Below are positions 36,772-45,849 of a DNA stretch of 64,000 nt, one piece after another. Numbering within the stretch: the stretch's first letter is position 1; each line of letters opens with the position of its first letter. The notes below the pieces were generated by a model. That model was not told the origin of the DNA. It searched no databases and saw nothing but the letters and a program-made list of their open reading frames with translations. Source of the stretch: Chitinophagales bacterium (GTDB lineage: Bacteria; Bacteroidota; Bacteroidia; Chitinophagales; JADIYW01). The stretch spans positions 58,671 through 122,670 of the forward strand of contig JAMLHH010000005.1 in assembly GCA_023957215.1 (NCBI GenBank). The letters are read 5' to 3'. The position numbers and the translations under genes are program-made.

Positions 36772-37237
36772 TTATTCATGGTGATAAGGCAAGCCTTTGA
36801 TAATGGAAAATGCCCGGTATAATTGTTCCATAAATATCAAACGAATGATTTGATGTGAGAAGGTCATAGAAGAAAGAGAGAGCTTTGAATGAGCTCTTTC
36901 GTATAGACTTTCATCAAAGCCATAAGCTCCACCAATCAGAAAGATTATTTTTATAACTTGTTATTTGCCACTCTTCTATTTGCCGGGCAAATTGTAAACT
37001 TATATAAGCTTTCACTCCCTTTCGTCTAAAAGTACCAGAAAGTCTTGTGCGCAGTATCTTGTCAAGAACAATTTTTGCCTCTTTTTTCATAAGTGAAGAA
37101 ATGTTAGAGTCCTTTAATTCGGGGAAAATAATCATTTTGAACGAAGTCATCTTTTGAAGTCTTTTTTCGTAATCACTGATACCTTTGATGAGATAAGAAA
37201 AGCTTGTTTTACCGATGACCCAAAATTCTATTTTCAT
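36772..37237 (-). pseudogene. rlmH: rlmH with three frame breaks (23S rRNA pseudouridine-1915 methyltransferase)
   Basis: The N-terminal frame reads MKIEFWVIGKTSFSYLIKGI as in RlmH. After KILRT (about 37047) the family line DFLVLLDER is found one frame over, and the reading then returns to the first frame for VKAYISLQFARQIEEWQ (break near 37020). A third shift near 36947 leads to FLIGGAYGF, KLSLSSMTFSHQ, RLIFMEQLYRAF and LPYHHE, ending at the TAA at 36774-36772. Joined, this is a full-length RlmH of about 155 residues. The three breaks lie within 100 bp. It could be a true pseudogene or a local run of sequence errors. Confidence 0.85.
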
Positions 37238-37300
37238 TTTATAGGTGAATATTCGACAAATATATTTATTTTAAAGCTCAAAATCGTTAAGTACACATTT

Positions 37301-37765
37301 ATGAGTGTCATTGCCATTTTACTTTTGATGTTGTCAGGAACAGTTTTAGTATTCTTGGAGCTTTTCTTTTTACCCGGAATAATAACCGGTCTGATAGGAA
37401 TTGGGCTGTATTCTTGGGGTGTGTATGAGGCTTTTACAAGCTTAGGTACTAATTGGGGATGGATATTTCTGATTGTTTCTATCATTGTAAATTTTATTGT
37501 CTTCTTTTATGCTTTTAAAAATCTGTACAGAAGTAGATTGGCAAATAAAGAAAATATAGATGGAAGAGTCAATAAATTGATTAAATTTGATTTGCAAGTG
37601 GGAGATAAAGGACAATCGTTGACAGATTTAAGACCTGAAGGCAGAGGTGTCTTTAAGGATGAAATAGTGACTGTATGGTCACGAGGCAATCGGTATATTT
37701 CTGCCAATGAACCACTTATTATTACTCAAATAGAACACAATAAAATTTTTGTAACAAATTTATAA
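37301..37765 (+). CDS. NfeD-like membrane protein
   Basis: A 154-residue protein from the ATG at 37301; the frame is open from 37154, but that longer start would overlap rlmH and has no function. Two to three N-terminal membrane helices ([20 protein letters not shown] is the NfeD hallmark) are followed by a soluble OB-fold (about 105-154: [18 protein letters not shown], then [19 protein letters not shown]). It lies 2 bp before floA; nfeD and flotillin genes are paired across bacteria and organise membrane microdomains. Confidence 0.88.
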   Translation: MSVIAILLLMLSGTVLVFLELFFLPGIITGLIGIGLYSWGVYEAFTSLGTNWGWIFLIVSIIVNFIVFFYAFKNLYRSRLANKENIDGRVNKLIKFDLQVGDKGQSLTDLRPEGRGVFKDEIVTVWSRGNRYISANEPLIITQIEHNKIFVTNL

Positions 37766-37767
37766 TT

Positions 37768-38736
37768 ATGGGAAATACAATTTTTATGGTTGGAGGCATT
37801 ATACTACTTTTTATAGTCGTCGTCTTTGTCTTTATTTTTATGCGCTATATCAGTTTATGGGTGAGTGCAATTTTGGCCAATGTGAAAATCGGACTGATAG
37901 AGCTGTTTGTCATGCAATTGCGGAATGTGCCACCGAGTGTGGTTGTCAATGCGATGATTATGGCTCACAAAGCCGGTATTAAAGTCACCAAAGACGAATT
38001 AGAAGCTCACTATCTTGCAGGTGGACGTATTAATGCGGTTGTCAGCGCCCTGATTTCTGCCGATAAAGCAAATATCCCTTTGAATTTTAAGGAAGCGACT
38101 GCAATAGATTTGGCTGGTAGGGAAGTTTTTGAAGCTGTACAAATGTCAGTCAATCCGAAAGTGATAGAATCACCACCGGTTACTGCCGTGGCAAAAGACG
38201 GTATTCAGTTGATAGCCAAAGCGCGCGTAACTGTACGTGCAAATATCCGTCAGTTAGTCGGTGGAGCCGGTGAGGAGACCGTATTAGCGAGAGTGGGCGA
38301 GGGAATTGTAACCTCTATCGGTTCGGCAGATTCTCACAAATCTGTCTTGGAAAATCCGGATACCATTTCTAAATTGGTATTGGGCAAAGGTTTGGATAGT
38401 GGTACTGCTTTTGAAATTCTTTCCATTGATATTGCAGATATTGATATAGGTAAAAACATCGGTGCGCAACTTCAAATCGACCAAGCAAATGCCGATAAAA
38501 ATATTGCACAGGCAAAAGCGGAAGAGCGTAGAGCAATGGCGGTAGCTGAAGAACAAGAGCAAAAAGCAAAAGCGCAAGAGGCTAGAGCGAAAGTGATAGA
38601 GGCAGAAGCACAAATCCCATTGGCGATGGCAGAAGCTTTTAGAAGTGGCAATTTAGGTGTGATGGATTACTATAAACTCCAAAATATCAAATCAGACACG
38701 GATATGCGTGACTCTATCGCTAAGGGTGGGGAGTGA
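37768..38736 (+). CDS. floA: Flotillin-like protein FloA
   Basis: A 322-residue protein with one N-terminal membrane hairpin (about residues 7-26), a long SPFH-like domain (to about 235) and a C-terminal coiled coil rich in Ala/Glu ([19 protein letters not shown]). [21 protein letters not shown] and [19 protein letters not shown] are diagnostic of FloA (formerly UPF0365). It scaffolds lipid-microdomain assemblies in the inner membrane, together with the NfeD protein encoded just upstream. Confidence 0.95.
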   Translation: MGNTIFMVGGIILLFIVVVFVFIFMRYISLWVSAILANVKIGLIELFVMQLRNVPPSVVVNAMIMAHKAGIKVTKDELEAHYLAGGRINAVVSALISADKANIPLNFKEATAIDLAGREVFEAVQMSVNPKVIESPPVTAVAKDGIQLIAKARVTVRANIRQLVGGAGEETVLARVGEGIVTSIGSADSHKSVLENPDTISKLVLGKGLDSGTAFEILSIDIADIDIGKNIGAQLQIDQANADKNIAQAKAEERRAMAVAEEQEQKAKAQEARAKVIEAEAQIPLAMAEAFRSGNLGVMDYYKLQNIKSDTDMRDSIAKGGE

Positions 38737-38783
38737 CGGACAACAGACGATGGACGATAGACGATGCTAACTGACTACTAAAA

Positions 38784-39425
38784 ATGAATAAACGGGAACA
38801 TAAAACAATGGAGTCTAAATTAGAGACACCGACCTTGTACATATCGGCACTTCAACGAATGATTTCTACCGTAGATACGTCCTTGGTTGAAGATGCAGCT
38901 AAAGTGTTGTTACAAGCTTACCGAGAAGGTAAAACTGTTTATATTTTTGGAAATGGCGGTAGCGGTATGACTGCTTCACATATAACGGGAGATTTTATCA
39001 AGGGCGTTTCTTACCAATTGGACAAAAAGTTTAAGATGATTTGTCTCAATGACAATTATACCGCTATGACAGCTTTTGCCAATGATGTTTCTTACGATTT
39101 GGTTTTTGTAGAACCACTCAAAAACTTCTTACAAGAAGGAGATATTGTCATCGGTTTATCAGGGAGCGGTAATTCCAAAAATGTAGTACTTGCTCTCGAA
39201 TATGCGAAAAAAAAAGACGTACAAGTCATCGGTTTTTGCGGTTACAAAGGGGGCAAAGTCAAAGAACTTTCCGATATCAATTTCCATATACCGATAGACA
39301 GTATGGAAGTGACGGAAGATTTGCATCTTGCCATCTTGCATATCATAAAAAATAAAATTATCACAGAGTTACACGGTGGTTTGGGTAGAAATTATGGTGA
39401 AACTTATGATAAACGCATAGAATAA
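38784..39425 (+). CDS. SIS-domain sugar-phosphate isomerase, GmhA-like
   Basis: A 213-residue SIS-domain protein. YIFGNGGSGMTASHITGDF at about 51-70 and VIGLSGSGNSKNVV at about 121 are the sugar-phosphate binding loops; the overall pattern resembles sedoheptulose-7-phosphate isomerase (GmhA), the first step toward heptose for lipopolysaccharide. The C-terminal HLAILHIIKNKI fits that family. An inner ATG at 38808 is an alternative start. It is 13 bp upstream of a glycosyltransferase in the same direction, pointing to cell-surface sugar synthesis. Confidence 0.75.
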   Translation: MNKREHKTMESKLETPTLYISALQRMISTVDTSLVEDAAKVLLQAYREGKTVYIFGNGGSGMTASHITGDFIKGVSYQLDKKFKMICLNDNYTAMTAFANDVSYDLVFVEPLKNFLQEGDIVIGLSGSGNSKNVVLALEYAKKKDVQVIGFCGYKGGKVKELSDINFHIPIDSMEVTEDLHLAILHIIKNKIITELHGGLGRNYGETYDKRIE

Positions 39426-39438
39426 AAGTACTGAATCC

Positions 39439-40467
39439 ATGAGTCAAAAAGTCAACAATGCGGCAGATTTTGAAAATATTTCTTACTCGTTTGTTATCCC
39501 CGTTTATAATCGACCGCATGAAGTCGCAGAATTGCTCGAAAGTCTGACCCGACAAACGAAAAATGATTTTGAAGTGGTGATTATTGAAGACGGCTCGACA
39601 ATTAGCAGTGAAGATGTCTGCAACAAGTTTTCTGACCGATTGAATATCAGATATCATTTTAAAACTAATTCAGGACCGGGTGATTCGCGTAATGACGGTA
39701 TGCGTATTGCCAAAGGTACTTACTATTTGATTTTGGATTCGGATTGTATTTTGCCACCTGAATATTTGGCACAGGTACATCAGTCTTTGGCACAGGATTA
39801 TGTCGATTGTTTTGGTGGAGTAGATACTGCTTTGGATTCATTTTCAGATACACAGAAAGCGATAAATTTTGCAATGACTTCTGTGTTGACGACAGGAGGT
39901 GTGCGTGGTGCTTCCGAAAAATTAGGGAAATTTCAGCCACGGAGTTTTAATATGGGTATTTCTAAAAAAGCTTTTCAGGCTTCCAATGGTTTTTCTAAAA
40001 TTCATCCCGGTGAAGATCCGGATTTGTCTATTCGTCTGTGGAAACTCGGTTTTGAAACACGATTATTCAAAAATGTTTACGTCTATCACAAAAGACGTAT
40101 CGACTGGGACAAATACAAAATTCAGGTTAATAAATTTGGGAAAGTCAGACCGATACTCAACAAGTGGTATCCCGAATATTCCAAGTTGACTTTTTGGTTT
40201 CCATCGCTCTTTATTGTGGGTTTTGTCGTTGCTGCTATTCTCCGATTTATCGGTTATCCTGTCTTGCTAAAACTATATGCTACTTATTTTTTAGTCTGCT
40301 TTTTAACCAGTTCTCTCCAAAATAAAAGTTTGAAAATCGGAGCTTTATCTCTTTGGGCAATCGTCATCCAATTTTATGGTTATGGATCAGGATTTCTTAC
40401 TTCCTTTTACCGCATTTTTATCAAAAACCAAAAACCAGAGAAAGCATTTCCTGAATTGTTTTTTTAA
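39439..40467 (+). CDS. Family 2 glycosyltransferase with C-terminal membrane segments
   Basis: A 342-residue GT-A fold enzyme. The N-terminus has SFVIPVYNRPHEVAELLESL, VVIIEDGSTI (nucleotide-sugar binding) and a DXD-like LDSDCILP at about 100; GEDPDLSIRLW at about 193 is the ED.DL acceptor motif. Two or three membrane helices follow from about residue 248, so it acts at the inner membrane, probably on a lipid-linked glycan. Cotranscribed with the SIS isomerase. Confidence 0.9.
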   Translation: MSQKVNNAADFENISYSFVIPVYNRPHEVAELLESLTRQTKNDFEVVIIEDGSTISSEDVCNKFSDRLNIRYHFKTNSGPGDSRNDGMRIAKGTYYLILDSDCILPPEYLAQVHQSLAQDYVDCFGGVDTALDSFSDTQKAINFAMTSVLTTGGVRGASEKLGKFQPRSFNMGISKKAFQASNGFSKIHPGEDPDLSIRLWKLGFETRLFKNVYVYHKRRIDWDKYKIQVNKFGKVRPILNKWYPEYSKLTFWFPSLFIVGFVVAAILRFIGYPVLLKLYATYFLVCFLTSSLQNKSLKIGALSLWAIVIQFYGYGSGFLTSFYRIFIKNQKPEKAFPELFF

Positions 40468-40548
40468 TTTGACATGATTTTTAAGGTAAATAGTAGAAGT
40501 TTCCTTTGAAATAGTTTCAGATAATTAGAATAAATTTTCTTACTCTTT

Positions 40549-40578
40549 ATTGAATTTATGGAATAAAGACTACTTTTG
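40549..40578 (+). promoter_or_regulatory. Promoter of tRNA-Lys
   Basis: ATTG at 40549-40552, an 18-base spacer and TACTTTTG at 40571-40578 match the Bacteroidota consensus; the expected start near 40585 is about 8 bases before the tRNA. Confidence 0.6.
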
Positions 40579-40592
40579 CATCTCAAAAGTTT

Positions 40593-40665
<73 letters not shown>

Positions 40666-40712
40666 CAAAAAATCTTTAATGATTGAGTTTAATTGGGTTG
40701 AGTTTCGTTTTA

Positions 40713-41792
40713 TTATAGAAACTTATCCCAGTCTTTATTTTTGATGTCTTGGGTAAATTCTTTGATTTTCTGTTCTTTATTTTTATTACAGATAAGCAAA
40801 ACATCTTTTGTATCCACAACGATATAGTTTTCTAAACCCTCTATTACCACCAACTTATTATTGGGAACATCAATGATATTATTAGATGCATCATAAATGA
40901 TTACCTTCTTTCCGGATACGGCATTGTTGAGATAGTCTTTTTTCTTTTCCTCATATAAAGAAGCCCAAGTACCCAAATCACTCCATCCAAAATTTGCGGG
41001 AAGTACGTAAACATTTTCAGCTTTTTCCATCACACCAAAGTCTATGGAAATATTAGGACATTCTGCAAAAGCCCGTTCAATGAAAGAAACTTCCTTGTCC
41101 GTATTGATTTGCCCTTTGATTTCGTCAAAAATTTCACCTATTTCTTGTAGATTTTCATGGAAAGCCTTGATAATACTTTTTACATTCCAGATAAAAATTC
41201 CGGCATTCCATAGAAAGTCACCACTGTCAATAAATTGTTTGGCTGTTTGTAAATTTGGCTTTTCCGTAAAAGTTTTCACTTTGTGAATCGTTTCTCCCTC
41301 ATGTTCTTCGATAAATTGGATATATCCATATCCTGTATCGGGTCTGGAGGGACGAATCCCCATCGTACAAAGTGCATCATTTTTACTAACAAATTCAAAG
41401 GCTTGTTTAACTTTATTGATAAAAGCTTGTTCTTTCAAAATGATATGGTCGGAAGGGGCAACGATGATATTTGCATTTGAGTCAATAGATGCAATTTTAT
41501 AGGATGCATAAGCAATACTGGGGGCGGTGTTTTTTCTCATAGGTTCAGCTAAAATTTGGCTGTCCTTGATATCGGGTAACTGCTCTTTTACCAACCCTAC
41601 ATAGTCCTCATTGGTCAAAATAAAGATTTTATCCTCATCACAGACTTTTAAAAATCTATTATAGGTAGATTGTATTAAAGTCTCTCCTGTTCCCAGAATA
41701 TCTAAAAATTGTTTGGGGAGATTTATTCTACTTGCCGGCCAAAATCTACTTCCTATACCACCTGCCATGATGGCAACATAATTGTTATTCAT
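40713..41792 (-). CDS. Mannose-1-phosphate guanylyltransferase
   Basis: A 359-residue nucleotidyltransferase from the ATG at 41792; the frame extends 6 codons to a TTG, but AAAGG-like sequence precedes this ATG. IMAGGIGSRFWPASR near the start is the GDP-mannose pyrophosphorylase signature, followed by VAPSDHIIL (metal-site Asp), FTEKPNLQTA and WNAGIFIWNV. It forms GDP-mannose from Man-1-P and GTP for glycan synthesis. It is convergent with tRNA-Lys and divergent from recQ. Confidence 0.92.
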   Translation of the reverse strand: MNNNYVAIMAGGIGSRFWPASRINLPKQFLDILGTGETLIQSTYNRFLKVCDEDKIFILTNEDYVGLVKEQLPDIKDSQILAEPMRKNTAPSIAYASYKIASIDSNANIIVAPSDHIILKEQAFINKVKQAFEFVSKNDALCTMGIRPSRPDTGYGYIQFIEEHEGETIHKVKTFTEKPNLQTAKQFIDSGDFLWNAGIFIWNVKSIIKAFHENLQEIGEIFDEIKGQINTDKEVSFIERAFAECPNISIDFGVMEKAENVYVLPANFGWSDLGTWASLYEEKKKDYLNNAVSGKKVIIYDASNNIIDVPNNKLVVIEGLENYIVVDTKDVLLICNKNKEQKIKEFTQDIKNKDWDKFL

Positions 41793-41947
41793 CTTTAATC
41801 CTTTTGCCAAGTTGCAAATTTACTGACATTTAAGTAATTGTTCAATTAAAGTTATTAATATATTTTAGTATGTAGATTTAGGTTTATTTTAAAGAAGAGT
41901 TTTGTTTTTTTTATTATATATCGTATATTACTTCTTTACTTAATGTT

Positions 41948-44143
41948 ATGATAGAAGTTACAAAAGATCTTAATAAATCACTGAGAAAATTATTTGGGTT
42001 TGAGCAATTTAGAGGACAACAAGAAGCGATAATTAAAAGTGTACTTGAAAATAAAGATACTTTTGTGATTATGCCTACCGGTGGCGGTAAATCACTTTGT
42101 TACCAATTGCCGGCTTTGGTTTCGGAAGGTACTGCAATTGTGATTTCTCCTTTGATTGCATTGATGAAAAATCAAGTTGATCTAATCAGATCCTATTCTC
42201 AAGTGGATGATATTGCTCACTTTTTAAATTCCTCTCTCAATAAGACTCAAGCCAGACAGGTAAAAGATGATATTGTTTCAGAGAAAACCAAAATATTGTA
42301 TGTGGCACCTGAGTCTTTAGTGAAAGAGGAAAATCAAGAGTTTTTGCGATCTATCAAAATTTCCTTTTTTGCGGTTGATGAAGCACACTGTATATCGGAA
42401 TGGGGACATGATTTCAGACCGGAATACAGACGTATCAGAAAAATGATAGAAGATGTAGGTCAAAAAACACCTATTCTTGCATTGACGGCCACTGCTACTC
42501 CCAAAGTACAATTAGATATTGTCAAAACTTTGGCGATGAAAGAACCCAATATCTTTAAAGATTCTTTTATGCGTGAAAATCTTTATTATGAAATCAGACC
42601 CAAAGTCAGTAAAGAGATTGCCCAAAAAGAGATAGTCAAATTTGTAAAAAAAGAACAGGGTAAATCAGGTATTATTTACTGCCTAAACAGAAAAAGTACG
42701 GAAGATATCGCCGAACTTTTACAAGTCAATGGTATAAAAGCAGCTCCTTATCACGCCGGATTGGATTCGGCGGTGAGAAATAGAAACCAAGATATGTTCT
42801 TGATGGAAGAATTGGATGTCATCGTGGCAACCATCGCTTTCGGTATGGGAATAGATAAGCCGGATGTCAGATTTGTCATTCATTACGATATTCCGAAAAG
42901 TATAGAGAATTATTATCAAGAGACGGGTAGGGCAGGACGTGATGGATTAGAGGGGAAATGTATTGCACTATTTAGCCAAAAAGATATAGATAAACTGAGT
43001 AAACTACTTAGAGACAAACCTGTTGCCGAAAAAGAAATAGGAATGCAACATATTTCTGAAATGGAAGCTTATAGTGTGAGTTCTGAATGTAGGAAACGTT
43101 TTGTCCTTCAATATTTTGGTGAAGAAATGGATAGAGAATATTGTGGTATGTGTGATAATTGCCTTCATCCGAAACCGAAAGAAGATGCGACCAAAGAAGC
43201 CGTACAATTATTGACTGCCATTAAAGAAACCAATGAGCAACATGTATTTTCTAATATCTATGATGTTCTTTCCGGTAGAGACACCAGTGAAATAAGAGCT
43301 TTTAAATATGAGACCTTAAAGACATTCGGCAAAGGAAAGAATAGGGATAAAATATTTTGGGAGTCAGTTTATAGAAAATGTATCTTAGAAGGATATATAC
43401 TGAAAGATATAGAACAATATGGTGTCTTGAAGTTGACTGAAAAAGGGACGGATTTTCTCAAATCTCCTGTTAAGTTTGAAGTGAGTATCAATCAAGCTTT
43501 TGAAGAGCAAGAAGATGGCGAAGAGATGGGAGTGAAAACGCAGGCTTTGGATGATGTTTTATTTAATATGTTGAAATCTATCCGTCTGCAAGAAGCCAAA
43601 AAAAGAAAAGTAATGCCGTGGGTGATTTTTATGGATCCCTCATTAGAAGAAATGGCAACACTTTATCCGATTACTATAGACGAATTGTCTAAAATATCGG
43701 GAGTCAGCCAAGGGAAAGCCATGAAATTTGGAAAACCATTTATCAATGCCATTGCGCAATATGTAGAAGATAATGACATAGAACGTATGGAAGATTTCAT
43801 GGAAGTAAAAAATGTGGCAAACAAGCTCAACAGCAAAATTTCCATTATCGGTATGATAGACAGAAAAATTCCTTTGGAAGATATTTCACGATCGAGAAAC
43901 ATAGATTTGAATGAGTTGATAGATGAGTTGGAAAGTATCGTGTTATCAGGTACAAAAGTGAATATCCGCTACTATTTAGATGATGTCATGGATGAGGAGA
44001 TTCAGGAAATTATCTTTGACTATTTTGCAGAAGCCCCTAGTGATGACTGTGAATTGGCTTTCAAGGAGTTAGAAGACGAAGATATAGAGATGGATGAAAT
44101 CAGGCTTTGCCGAATCACCTATTTGAGTGAGGTGGCATTGTAG
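41948..44143 (+). CDS. recQ: ATP-dependent DNA helicase RecQ
   Basis: A 731-residue RecQ. Motifs run in order: FRGQQEAI (motif 0), MPTGGGKSLCYQ (Walker A), VDEAHCISEWGHDFRPEY (DEAH and the aromatic-rich loop), TATATP, FGMGIDKPDVRFVIH and QETGRAGRDG (motif VI). A zinc-binding RQC region follows, with CRKRF and YCGMCDNC, then a winged helix (about 415-510) and an HRDC-like domain (about 530-620). It unwinds DNA in recombination and fork repair. Length and domain order are normal for Bacteroidota. Confidence 0.97.
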   Translation: MIEVTKDLNKSLRKLFGFEQFRGQQEAIIKSVLENKDTFVIMPTGGGKSLCYQLPALVSEGTAIVISPLIALMKNQVDLIRSYSQVDDIAHFLNSSLNKTQARQVKDDIVSEKTKILYVAPESLVKEENQEFLRSIKISFFAVDEAHCISEWGHDFRPEYRRIRKMIEDVGQKTPILALTATATPKVQLDIVKTLAMKEPNIFKDSFMRENLYYEIRPKVSKEIAQKEIVKFVKKEQGKSGIIYCLNRKSTEDIAELLQVNGIKAAPYHAGLDSAVRNRNQDMFLMEELDVIVATIAFGMGIDKPDVRFVIHYDIPKSIENYYQETGRAGRDGLEGKCIALFSQKDIDKLSKLLRDKPVAEKEIGMQHISEMEAYSVSSECRKRFVLQYFGEEMDREYCGMCDNCLHPKPKEDATKEAVQLLTAIKETNEQHVFSNIYDVLSGRDTSEIRAFKYETLKTFGKGKNRDKIFWESVYRKCILEGYILKDIEQYGVLKLTEKGTDFLKSPVKFEVSINQAFEEQEDGEEMGVKTQALDDVLFNMLKSIRLQEAKKRKVMPWVIFMDPSLEEMATLYPITIDELSKISGVSQGKAMKFGKPFINAIAQYVEDNDIERMEDFMEVKNVANKLNSKISIIGMIDRKIPLEDISRSRNIDLNELIDELESIVLSGTKVNIRYYLDDVMDEEIQEIIFDYFAEAPSDDCELAFKELEDEDIEMDEIRLCRITYLSEVAL

Positions 44144-44177
44144 CAAGTCTTTATCTTTTCTTCAAATGGTAAAAATA

Positions 44178-45752
44178 TCAACTTTTTTTAGCAGGTATTT
44201 TACTCATTGCCCTTTCACTGATGGCAGTGATGCTCAATGATGGGTTGACTCCCGGATTCGCCGAAATCATAGAGCCGTCACAGATATACATATTTTGGTA
44301 GCCAAAAACTTTATTGTCTTTATCAATGACACCTGTTTCAGCATTTGCACCCATACAGGCGCCACCCAAGATATGAGCAGTCGTCGGAATGCCAAAGAGT
44401 GTCTCCGTACTTAAAACCATCGGTTTCCCATTGATGATACTTGCTACACCATTCGCAATTTCACGGGCTTCCGGTATGTCGGATGTTGGTGCTTTTCCTA
44501 TATCTATTTTACTACTCATTCCGAATGAAGATTTGGTAAATCTCAAAGTGCTGTCAATTGTTTGCATAAATAGAAGTATGATAGTTCTTTTAGACCAATC
44601 ATCCACGGTAAACATTTTGAAGTTTTGAATTGGACGAGCGAGCAAATCTTTTGCCATGTTATAAAGACGGGTGAAGAAGTTTTTGCCACTCACCATAGGT
44701 GCCATTAGAAGTCTCCATGCACCGGAACCGGGAGAATATTTGACAGGCTCTACAGAACTATGTTCATCAGTATGCAAAATAGAACCAATGGCAACCCCAT
44801 CTGAGAAAGATTTGTTTTTATCGTAGGTGGTCACCCCGATTAAGCTTTCAGAATTAGTCCGTATTCCGTATCCTATGCGGTTGGATAGTTTGGGTAGAGA
44901 TTTCTTTTTCAGGTCAAGTAACAAATCTACCGTACCTAAAACTCCTCCTGAAAGAATAACATTATCAGTGCTGACTTTGTATTTTTTACTAAAAAGCTTT
45001 ACAGATTCTTTGTAATAAATATTATATCCTTGAGTTCCGTCTTCATTTTTTGGTTTTATATCATAAACTAATGAATTAGCGACAATTTCAGTTCCCAATT
45101 GTTGGGATAACCAAAGGTAATTTTTGTCTAAGGTGTTTTTTGCATTGTATCTACATCCCAACATACATGCGCCACAGTGGATACAACCTGTCCTTGTAGG
45201 ACCTTTGCCGTCAAAATAGGGGTCATCGACTGTAACGCCCGGCTTGCCAAAATAAACTGCTACATTCGTCGGACTGAATTGATCTTCTTTGCCCATCTGT
45301 TTGGCAAGTTCTTTAATAGCTTTATCGCTACGGTGTAAGACCGGATTTTGTTCTGCTCCCAACATTTTCAGAGCAGTACTGTAAAAAGGTTTTAATTCGT
45401 TTTCCCAATCTGCAAGCCCGGCCCAAGTTCCTGTCTCATAAAATGCTTTCTGTGGAATGGGTAGAGTATTGGCATATACCAAGGAGCCACCGCCAACACC
45501 CACCCCGGAAAGGACGGCAACATGTCTGAAAAAGGTAATTTTAAAAAGTCCTCTAAATTTTAATTGTGGCACCCAAAGCCATTTTTTAATATTCCAGTTC
45601 GTTTTTGGAAAATCTTCTGGTTCAAACCATTTCCCTTTTTCAATCACAAGTACTTTATATCCTTTTTCCGAAAGGCGTAAAGCAGACACTGATCCGCCAA
45701 AACCGCTACCTATGATGACATAATCATAATGAGACTCTTTAGACTGAGACAT
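44178..45752 (-). CDS. GMC-family FAD oxidoreductase with Cys cluster
   Basis: A 524-residue flavoenzyme. It shows the N-terminal FAD motif YVIIGSGFGGSVSALRLSEKG (a GxGxxG fold), the GMC line GVGVGGGSLVYANT at about 83, and a C-terminal HILGGACMG with NPGVNPSLSITAIS (FAD/active site). A segment at about 191-202, CIHCGACMLGC, has four Cys spaced like a ferredoxin cluster, which is seen in the cholesterol-oxidase-like branch of GMC proteins. Substrate unknown, probably an alcohol or sterol-like compound. It has no signal peptide. Confidence 0.82.
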   Translation of the reverse strand: MSQSKESHYDYVIIGSGFGGSVSALRLSEKGYKVLVIEKGKWFEPEDFPKTNWNIKKWLWVPQLKFRGLFKITFFRHVAVLSGVGVGGGSLVYANTLPIPQKAFYETGTWAGLADWENELKPFYSTALKMLGAEQNPVLHRSDKAIKELAKQMGKEDQFSPTNVAVYFGKPGVTVDDPYFDGKGPTRTGCIHCGACMLGCRYNAKNTLDKNYLWLSQQLGTEIVANSLVYDIKPKNEDGTQGYNIYYKESVKLFSKKYKVSTDNVILSGGVLGTVDLLLDLKKKSLPKLSNRIGYGIRTNSESLIGVTTYDKNKSFSDGVAIGSILHTDEHSSVEPVKYSPGSGAWRLLMAPMVSGKNFFTRLYNMAKDLLARPIQNFKMFTVDDWSKRTIILLFMQTIDSTLRFTKSSFGMSSKIDIGKAPTSDIPEAREIANGVASIINGKPMVLSTETLFGIPTTAHILGGACMGANAETGVIDKDNKVFGYQNMYICDGSMISANPGVNPSLSITAISERAMSKIPAKKS

Positions 45753-45849
45753 AGATTAATTTTTTATAAACTTACACAATAATTCTGTTAAGATAAGAAT
45801 GCCTACATAGATTTTATTTCTTTAAAGTCTAATTTAAAATGATTTTACT

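Noticed and set aside
37154..37300. N-terminal extension of the NfeD protein overlapping rlmH
   Set aside because: It is antisense to rlmH; the ATG at 37301 gives the correct membrane-helix start.
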